Assembly: GCA_945872015.1 (NCBI GenBank)
Contig: CAMBYJ010000027.1
Location: 1-12,587, forward strand
Source: Chitinophaga pinensis
GTDB taxonomy: Bacteria; Bacteroidota; Bacteroidia; AKYH767-A; OLB10
DNA: 12,587 nt
Direction: 5' to 3'
The notes beneath the pieces were generated by a model, which was not told the origin of the DNA, made no database searches, and was given only the letters and a program-made list of their open reading frames with translations. Each line of letters opens with the position of its first letter. The first letter of the stretch is position 1. Position numbers and translations under genes: made by a program. This document shows positions 8,409 to 12,587 of the stretch, one piece after another.

Positions 8409-8615
8409 ATGGAGAAACCAAAATTAGATCGTACGGCTTTTAAGATAAATTCGTTTGAGTCGGCGGATAATAACAAAGAATATTGGTTAAGTAAAACGCC
8501 TGATGAGCGATTTGCTGCTGCATGGTATTTAATCTGTTGTGCTTATAATATCGATTACAACAATCCTCCTAAACTAGACCGAACTTGTTTTTCAATGCGC
8601 AGACATGATATTTAG
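8409..8615 (+). CDS. Small conserved-looking hypothetical protein, 68 aa
   Basis: A complete 68-aa frame starts at ATG 8409, 31 nt after the second hairpin of the upstream repeat, and ends with TAG. It is soluble, with no signal peptide or membrane segment. The centre (residues 23-46) holds EYWLSKTPDERFAAAWYLIC, a helical, aromatic stretch that looks like real coding sequence. The motif PKLDRTxF occurs twice, at residues 4-11 and 54-61, encoded by clearly different codons, which points to selection on the protein rather than recent DNA duplication. From memory, similar short proteins occur in Bacteroidota, sometimes beside nucleotidyltransferase or toxin-antitoxin genes; I could not check this and no such partner is present here. 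It stands alone, convergent with the RsmI-like gene. Function unknown. Confidence 0.78.
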   Translation: MEKPKLDRTAFKINSFESADNNKEYWLSKTPDERFAAAWYLICCAYNIDYNNPPKLDRTCFSMRRHDI

Positions 8616-8773
8616 GAAAAAGAATTTATAGACTTAGAATCAAGTTAAATTCCAGGTTGTTTCTATAGTGTTTTTTTGCGCTAAGACCTTGGTCCCTGAG
8701 GTCCTCGAAGGGCAAAGGGCGAATCGGAAAAGGATAAAAGAAGTGGTTGTATTTATTTGGTCTTATAAGAATT
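8616..8773. other. Convergent intergenic region
   Basis: These 158 bases separate the stop of the 68-aa gene from the stop of the convergent methyltransferase gene. They contain a T7 run (8671-8677) and the hairpin repeat listed separately. No open frame here resembles a protein, and no stem followed by a T-tract is visible for either strand, so how the two convergent transcripts end is not evident. Confidence 0.6.
8685..8712. repeat. CCCTGAG...CGAAGGG-type hairpin repeat
   Basis: The segment CCCT-GAG-GTC-CTC-GA-AGGG (8694-8712) folds into a two-part stem with a GA bulge. It overlaps a second possible pairing, GACCT (8685-8689) with AGGTC (8699-8703). From general knowledge, sequences of the form TCCCTGAG-N-TCGAAGGGA are a frequent intergenic repeat in many bacteria, including Bacteroidota. 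It is not followed by a T-tract on either strand, so I call it a dispersed repeat and not a terminator. Confidence 0.5.
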
Positions 8774-9481
8774 TTACAAAATCAAAAACACCACCGGTAT
8801 CTTATGTAACTCCGGAACTTGTTTTTTCCATTCCTGAACACGTAAGGTGCGGATACTTTCCTCGTCTGTATCGATGTTAGAAGCAATGCATAATCGGGTT
8901 TCGTTGTTGCATGCCGATAGTAGGTCTTTTAACATCGGATTATTACGATAAGGTGCTTCAATAAAAATTTGTGTTTCGTTGCGCTGTTGTGCCGATCGTT
9001 CTAATTGCTGAAGCGTTTTAATCCGTTCACTTCTATCGATTGGTAAGTAACCATGAAAACAAAATCGCTGTCCATCTAATCCCGAAGCCATTAACGCTAA
9101 TAAAATTGAAGATGGTCCTATCAATGGTTTAACTTTAATATTCGCTTTGTGCGCAGCAGCAACAACGCGTGCACCTGGATCAGCTACTGCTGGACAACCA
9201 GCTTCGCTTAATAAGCCAGTCGGTATTTTATTCTTTAACGGATCTAAAAACGAATTAATGTTTTGCTTTGGATCGTGTTTGTCTAATTCGAAAATGGTTA
9301 ACTCTGCTTGCGGAGTTTCAATAGCACATTGTTTTAAAAATGCTCTAGCCGATTTTTCATTCTCTACAATAAATACTTTCAACTTGCGAATGATATCAAG
9401 TGTACTAGCAGATAAATACATTTCTGGCGCAGTATCAGTACTGAGTCCGCAGGGAATTAAATACAATTGCGTTTTTAACAT
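8774..9481 (-). CDS. RsmI-like SAM-dependent methyltransferase (tetrapyrrole methylase fold)
   Basis: The 235-aa product has the two-lobed tetrapyrrole methylase fold used by RsmI, which methylates the ribose of 16S rRNA C1402. Visible are an N-terminal strand TQLYLIPCGL (4-13), the SAM-site loop LLSEAGCPAVADPGARVV (90-107), the PGPS-equivalent LIGPSS (120-125), FHGYLP (142-147) and FIEAPYRN (173-180). Several positions differ from canonical RsmI: GTPxISDPG is GCPAVADPG, PGPS is IGPS, and FETPHR is IEAPYR. It also lacks RsmI's C-terminal extension. It therefore looks like the short paralogue common in Bacteroidota rather than RsmI itself; its substrate is uncertain. It starts at ATG 9481, 10 nt after the metallophosphoesterase stop, as the last gene of a probable three-gene operon. 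The fold assignment is firm, the target is not. Confidence 0.88.
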   Translation of the reverse strand: MLKTQLYLIPCGLSTDTAPEMYLSASTLDIIRKLKVFIVENEKSARAFLKQCAIETPQAELTIFELDKHDPKQNINSFLDPLKNKIPTGLLSEAGCPAVADPGARVVAAAHKANIKVKPLIGPSSILLALMASGLDGQRFCFHGYLPIDRSERIKTLQQLERSAQQRNETQIFIEAPYRNNPMLKDLLSACNNETRLCIASNIDTDEESIRTLRVQEWKKQVPELHKIPVVFLIL

Positions 9482-9491
9482 GGCTGATTAA

Positions 9492-10754
9492 TTAAGCACA
9501 TTCTAATTCGAGCAATGTGATTTCAGGTAAGATACCAACCCTTCCAGGATAACCTAAAAATCCTAGTCCGCGGTTTACATACAAGTACTGACTACCTTCC
9601 TGATATAATCCAGCCCATTCTTTATAAACATATTGCACAGGACTCCAACGGAAATATGGAATTTCAATCCCGAATTGAAATCCGTGTGTATGTCCTGCAA
9701 GCATTAAATCTACTTTAGGATAATCTTTTAATATTTCTCCTCTCCAATGTGATGGATCGTGTGATAGTAAAATGTTAAAGTCACTGTATTGAATATCCGT
9801 TGTAGCTTTCTTCATACTTCCATACTTCGGAAAACGTAAATGAGTACTCCAGTTTTGAACTCCAATCAAGGATATTTTATCTCCATTATTTTCTACTACA
9901 CAATGCTCATCTAATAAAATATTCCATCCCATTTCTTTATGATGGCCAATCAATGATTGTAAATTTTGTACTTTTTGAGCATCGCTTTCCCATTTCACAT
10001 AGTCGCCATAATCGTGATTACCAAGAACGGAATAAACACCATGTTGTGCTTTCAGTTTAGATAGCGCAGGTTTGTGTTCAATCACTTCATCGTTTGTGTT
10101 ATTAACTAAGTCGCCAGTAAATAAAATCAAATCTGGATTTAATTCATTGATAATACCAACAGCTCTGTTTAATGGCTCTTGTGTAACAAAACTACCGGCA
10201 TGGATATCCGAAATTTGTACAATTTTAAATCCGTGAAATCCTTTCGGAAGATTAGGCAGTTTTATCTTTACCTTTCGTACATGATAATCGGTAGCTCCTT
10301 TTGCCATTCCGTAGAGTAAACTTACAAAGGGAAGTGCTCCTGCAAAAATCCCAAGACGCACAAGGAAATCAGATCGTGTAATGCCTTGCGGTAATACATT
10401 CCCGTTAGCAGCATCAGTTAATTGTTTAACCGGAAAAATTTTGAAGTAACACCATTTTACAAATCGCGTTAAGTCATCCACCAGCATAAAAACCAAAATC
10501 AATAATTTCGAAATCATGATAATGAATACAAATGCAGTGAAGTAAGTACGAATAAATTTAGGCCATGTTTGAATGTCCCATATCATAGCACTTAGTATAA
10601 CTAAAACACAAAATGCAGTTAACGACCAATAAATAATAGTTGCTGTCTTTTGAGAAAATTCGGAAGAGTTACGAAGTGCAAATTTGAATGCCTGATAGAC
10701 ATACAAATCAATGATTAAGATGATTGCAATTAAAAATAACTGTCCGAATTTCAT
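9492..10754 (-). CDS. Membrane-anchored calcineurin-like metallophosphoesterase
   Basis: The 420-aa product has about four N-terminal hydrophobic segments (roughly 4-21, 38-58, 70-92 and 130-150) followed by a calcineurin-type metallophosphoesterase domain (about 172-420). All the metal-ligand motifs are present: SDIHAGS (182-188), GDLVNN (214-219), GNHDYGD (245-251), SHDPSHW (331-337) and AGHTHGFQ (353-360). The architecture matches the YkuE/LpxG-like group of membrane-bound phosphoesterases. Some members cleave UDP-diacylglucosamine in lipid A synthesis, others have unknown substrates, so the substrate here is not assigned. It lies 22 nt after pdxH and 10 nt before the RsmI-like gene, suggesting one transcript. 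ATG at 10754 is followed at once by the first membrane segment, which supports the start. The family is firm; the substrate and the side of the membrane the domain faces are not settled. Confidence 0.9.
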   Translation of the reverse strand: MKFGQLFLIAIILIIDLYVYQAFKFALRNSSEFSQKTATIIYWSLTAFCVLVILSAMIWDIQTWPKFIRTYFTAFVFIIMISKLLILVFMLVDDLTRFVKWCYFKIFPVKQLTDAANGNVLPQGITRSDFLVRLGIFAGALPFVSLLYGMAKGATDYHVRKVKIKLPNLPKGFHGFKIVQISDIHAGSFVTQEPLNRAVGIINELNPDLILFTGDLVNNTNDEVIEHKPALSKLKAQHGVYSVLGNHDYGDYVKWESDAQKVQNLQSLIGHHKEMGWNILLDEHCVVENNGDKISLIGVQNWSTHLRFPKYGSMKKATTDIQYSDFNILLSHDPSHWRGEILKDYPKVDLMLAGHTHGFQFGIEIPYFRWSPVQYVYKEWAGLYQEGSQYLYVNRGLGFLGYPGRVGILPEITLLELECA

Positions 10755-10776
10755 AGGGTAAAATGCATATTAATCA

Positions 10777-11433
10777 TTAAGGAGCTAATCTAAATACCAT
10801 CCAGCTTTCGCCATTGCGTTCGTATAAAAATCGGTCGTGTAATCTGTTCGGGCGACCTTGCCAGAATTCGATGCGGTTAGGTATAACTAAATAACCTCCC
10901 CAATGCTCAGGACGAGGAATTGTTTTGTTTTCGTAATAGGTGTTTAAGCGTGCAACTTCATCCTCTAATTCTTTTCTTGATGTTAGAATAGATGATTGTG
11001 AAGATGCCCAGGCTCCAATCTGACTTTCACGAGGGCGTACAGCGAAATAGGCATCCGATTCTTCTGCGCTAACTCTTGAAATTGTTCCTTCAATACGTAC
11101 TTGCTGCGACATTGCCTGCCAGAAAAAATTCAAACAAACCTGTGAGTTATTATTGATTTCTTCTCCCTTTCTACTTTGATAATTGGTATAGAATATAAAC
11201 CCACGATCATCAAGTCCTTTTAACAATACAATTCTTGAAGATGGTTTATTATCCACTACCGATGAAAAACACATAGCATTGGGTTCCGGGACTTCATTGT
11301 TGACAGCATCGGTGAACCATTTTTCAAACTGCTTCATTGGGTTTGCATCGAGATCGTTTTCCGACAAAATTCCTTTGTCGTATTGCTCGCGCATTTGCTG
11401 TAAATGTTGGCTAAAGGGTGTTCCCTGAATCAT
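10777..11433 (-). CDS. pdxH: Pyridoxamine/pyridoxine 5'-phosphate oxidase
   Basis: PdxH is the FMN-dependent cytoplasmic oxidase that makes pyridoxal 5'-phosphate from pyridoxamine or pyridoxine 5'-phosphate. The 218-aa product is of normal length and has all the family blocks: SSRIVLLKG (65-73) and YTNYQSRKG (82-90) at the FMN and phosphate sites, the dimer-interface block SQIGAWASSQS (137-147), EFWQGRPNRLHDR (189-201) and the invariant C-terminal RLAP (215-218). The start is ATG 11433, and the first 20 residues match the usual PdxH lead-in before YDKGILSENDL. It is the first gene of a probable minus-strand operon with the phosphoesterase (22 nt downstream) and the RsmI-like gene. A TACTTTTG box lies 17 nt upstream. 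Nothing is missing or unusual. Confidence 0.96.
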   Translation of the reverse strand: MIQGTPFSQHLQQMREQYDKGILSENDLDANPMKQFEKWFTDAVNNEVPEPNAMCFSSVVDNKPSSRIVLLKGLDDRGFIFYTNYQSRKGEEINNNSQVCLNFFWQAMSQQVRIEGTISRVSAEESDAYFAVRPRESQIGAWASSQSSILTSRKELEDEVARLNTYYENKTIPRPEHWGGYLVIPNRIEFWQGRPNRLHDRFLYERNGESWMVFRLAP

Positions 11434-11632
11434 GTTTAAATTATCGATGTCAAAAGTATAACATCCTTATCGAATAAATAGTTTTTAAATTGAATTCAGC
11501 CACGTTTTTTTAACAAAATGTAAGAAAGTGTAAGGTTTTTCGTTTTTTCGATTAATATCGTAGTAAAATAATATTAGACATAGAAACAAAACCGTTAATC
11601 GTTAGTTTAAGTTACTATCAAATCATAACACT
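11434..11632. promoter_or_regulatory. Divergent pdxH / yqgE promoter region
   Basis: This 199-bp AT-rich spacer separates divergent genes. On the pdxH side there is a perfect -7 box, listed separately. On the yqgE side I could not find a -7/-33 pair. Visible local structure is a direct repeat TGTAAG-AAAG-TGTAAG (11519-11534, period 10 bp, one helical turn), a small palindrome CGAT-TAAT-ATCG (11549-11560) and a second direct repeat CGTTA (11593-11597 and 11600-11604). Any of these could bind a regulator, but all are short enough to arise by chance in DNA this AT-rich. Confidence 0.4.
11451..11458 (-). promoter_or_regulatory. Candidate -7 box of the pdxH operon
   Basis: On the minus strand this reads TACTTTTG, a full match to the Bacteroidota primary-sigma -7 element TAnnTTTG, ending 17 nt before the pdxH ATG. 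No TTG occurs at the expected 17-23 nt spacing, so the -33 half is weak or missing. Transcription from here would give a leader of about 10 nt. Confidence 0.45.
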
Positions 11633-12193
11633 ATGAAAAGAATATTCGAACCCACACAAGGCAGCTTATTGGTATCAGAACCATTTTTAGCTGATTCATT
11701 TTTTAAGCGTTCAGTTGTATTGCTAAGTGAACACGATAAAAAAGGAACATTAGGATTTATCTTGAACAAACCAACTGATGTTACCGTTAATCAAGCGGTG
11801 GATAATTTCCCGGAGTTTGAAGCGCCTTTATACTTTGGTGGACCAGTTGAGACAGATACGTTATTCTATATTCACACATTAGGCGAGACTTTGAAGGGTG
11901 CTATTGAAGTTACCAAGGGTATTTGGTTTGGTGGCGACTTTGAAACGTTGAAGAAAATGATTGAGGAGAATAAAGTTACTACAGAGCAGATACGATTTTA
12001 TGCTGGATACTCTGGCTGGGAACCCGATCAGTTAGAAAATGAAATGCGTGAGAAGGCTTGGTTAGTGACGGATGCACCTTCAGATTTCAACTTCTTAGGA
12101 GAGCCAGAAGTATTATGGGGTAAGGTTTTAAAGTCGATGGGAAATGAATATGCAATTCTTTCAACCTTTCCAGAAGATCCAAGTTTAAATTAA
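11633..12193 (+). CDS. yqgE: YqgE/AlgH family protein (UPF0301)
   Basis: The 186-aa product belongs to the UPF0301 family (YqgE in Escherichia coli, AlgH in Pseudomonas), widespread in Bacteroidota and of unsettled function. Family blocks are visible: GSLLVSEPFLAD.FF.RSVVLL near the N-terminus (10-31), GTLGFILNKP (38-47), FGGPVETDTLFYIH (68-81), GIWFGGDFETL (96-106) and YAGYSGWEPDQLENEM (123-138), with a conserved Trp143 after it. Length is typical, and ATG 11633 puts the first family block ten residues in. It is divergent from pdxH, is transcribed alone, and is closed by a strong intrinsic terminator 20-60 nt after the stop. No signal peptide or membrane segment is seen, so it is cytoplasmic. 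The name AlgH comes from alginate regulation in Pseudomonas and should not be read as a function here. Confidence 0.94.
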   Translation: MKRIFEPTQGSLLVSEPFLADSFFKRSVVLLSEHDKKGTLGFILNKPTDVTVNQAVDNFPEFEAPLYFGGPVETDTLFYIHTLGETLKGAIEVTKGIWFGGDFETLKKMIEENKVTTEQIRFYAGYSGWEPDQLENEMREKAWLVTDAPSDFNFLGEPEVLWGKVLKSMGNEYAILSTFPEDPSLN

Positions 12194-12215
12194 AAAATAT
12201 CCAACAGTTTTATAG

Positions 12216-12253
12216 AAAGCAGCAGATGATAATTCGTCTGCTGTTTTGTTTTT
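12216..12253 (+). terminator. Rho-independent terminator after yqgE
   Basis: A 10-bp stem (12220-12229 with 12234-12243, one G-U wobble) closes a TAAT tetraloop. It is extended at the base by a G-U and three A-U pairs, and is followed by TTTTGTTTTT (12244-12253). The stem arm contains CAGCAGA opposite TCTGCTG. It starts 23 nt after the yqgE stop and ends 12 nt before the promoter of the next module, insulating the two. Confidence 0.9.
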
Positions 12254-12265
12254 GATTTGAAAATA

Positions 12266-12296
12266 TTGGAATTGGAATTTTATTTACCTAAATTTG
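12266..12296 (+). promoter_or_regulatory. Consensus flavobacterial promoter of the antitoxin-toxin module
   Basis: TTG at 12266-12268 is followed after exactly 20 nt by TAAATTTG (12289-12296), a full match to TTG-N17-23-TAnnTTTG. The -7 box ends only 5 nt before the antitoxin ATG at 12302, so a start site a few bases downstream would give a leaderless or nearly leaderless mRNA. This is the best promoter match in the window. Confidence 0.7.
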
Positions 12297-12301
12297 AAAA
12301 T

Positions 12302-12499
12302 ATGAAAGCTGTAATTATAAAACCAAAGTCTGCAACTGAATTAAAGTTTATAAACGACTTACTGAAGAAGCTAGGTGTTGATTCATCGACTGTCTCAAAA
12401 GAAGAAATTGAGGATATTGGTTTGTCAAAAGCTATGCGCGGTGTCGATAAGAATAAAAAGGTTAGTAAAATATCAATAGTTAACAAGCTTAAGTCATAA
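12302..12499 (+). CDS. Putative type II antitoxin, 65 aa
   Basis: The 65-aa frame starting MKAVIIKPKSATELKFINDL resembles the small antitoxins found in Bacteroidota next to RelE/ParE-type toxins. It has a short N-terminal strand (KAVIIKP), a helix with ELKFINDLLKKLG (13-25), then an acidic EEIEDIGL (34-41) and a basic tail rich in Lys. The frame also extends upstream to TTG 12257, but that extension overlaps the promoter; ATG 12302 gives the usual antitoxin length, so I chose it. Its stop overlaps the start of the next gene by one base (TAATG), the usual coupling of antitoxin and toxin. The promoter lies immediately upstream, where autorepression would be expected by analogy with known modules, though no operator palindrome is evident. 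The assignment rests on family resemblance plus gene arrangement. Confidence 0.75.
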   Translation: MKAVIIKPKSATELKFINDLLKKLGVDSSTVSKEEIEDIGLSKAMRGVDKNKKVSKISIVNKLKS

Positions 12500-12587
12500 T
12501 GACTGTCGAGTTTTTACAAAGTTTTTCAAGAGATACTGATAAGATTTTACGAAAGTCAGATAAACTAAAACTTCTTAAATTAATTAC
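12499..12587 (+). CDS. Putative RelE/ParE-family toxin, N-terminal fragment
   Basis: A frame starts at ATG 12499, sharing one base with the antitoxin stop (TAATG), and runs off the right edge after 29 complete codons. The visible start, MTVEFLQSFSRDTDKI followed by a lysine-rich helix (RKSDKLKLLKLI), has the beta-strand plus two-helix opening typical of RelE/ParE-type toxins. In that family, these either cleave mRNA on the ribosome or inhibit gyrase. The catalytic C-terminal part lies outside the window, so neither activity nor integrity can be judged. The call depends on this opening and on the upstream antitoxin-like gene. Confidence 0.68.
   Translation, partial: MTVEFLQSFSRDTDKILRKSDKLKLLKLI

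Noticed and set aside
8668..8880. 70-aa plus-strand frame after the 68-aa gene
   Set aside because: It runs through the hairpin repeat and into the antisense of the methyltransferase, and starts at a non-ATG codon.
9147..9491. 114-aa plus-strand frame over the RsmI-like gene
   Set aside because: It is antisense to a gene with clear methyltransferase motifs.
12257..12301. TTG 12257 as the antitoxin start
   Set aside because: The extension would place the consensus promoter inside the coding region and gives an atypical N-terminus.
1..12587. CRISPR array, insertion sequence, tRNA or rRNA
   Set aside because: I saw no regularly spaced repeats, transposase motifs, terminal inverted repeats or tRNA-like cloverleaf anywhere in the window.

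Overview
This is an AT-rich chromosomal window from a member of the Bacteroidota, probably a Flavobacteriales-like lineage. The evidence is the protein set (a fused formiminotransferase-cyclodeaminase, a short RsmI-type paralogue, a Bacteroidota-style small antitoxin), start codons without clear Shine-Dalgarno sequences, and at least one promoter matching the flavobacterial consensus TTG-N17-23-TAnnTTTG. Species-level placement cannot be made from the sequence alone.

Layout. (1) Positions 1-5208, minus strand: prmA (ribosomal protein L11 methyltransferase, GTG start) is followed after 6 nt by a very large exported protein. It is open for 1455 codons and runs off the left edge. I checked every in-frame triplet and found no stop. 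(2) Positions 5383-8318, plus strand: hutI and ftcD, consecutive steps of histidine degradation (imidazolonepropionate to formiminoglutamate, then formimino transfer to folate and cyclodeamination). (3) Positions 8319-8773: a composite repeat (hairpin, degenerate 8-bp repeats, hairpin), a 68-aa hypothetical gene, and another hairpin repeat. (4) Positions 8774-11433, minus strand: pdxH, then a membrane-anchored metallophosphoesterase, then an RsmI-like tetrapyrrole-methylase-fold methyltransferase, likely one operon. (5) Positions 11633-12253, plus strand: yqgE (UPF0301/AlgH family) with a strong intrinsic terminator. (6) Positions 12266-12587, plus strand: a small antitoxin-like gene overlapping by one base (TAATG) a RelE/ParE-like toxin cut by the right edge, behind a consensus promoter that sits almost on the start codon.

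Most of the window is ordinary housekeeping chromosome. The least explained items are the giant exported protein coupled to prmA, the 68-aa protein that carries the same PKLDRTxF motif at both ends, the composite hairpin/octamer repeat after ftcD, an abrupt codon-usage break inside hutI, and promoter-like boxes placed 4-5 nt before several start codons. I see no CRISPR array, insertion sequence, tRNA, rRNA or phage gene.
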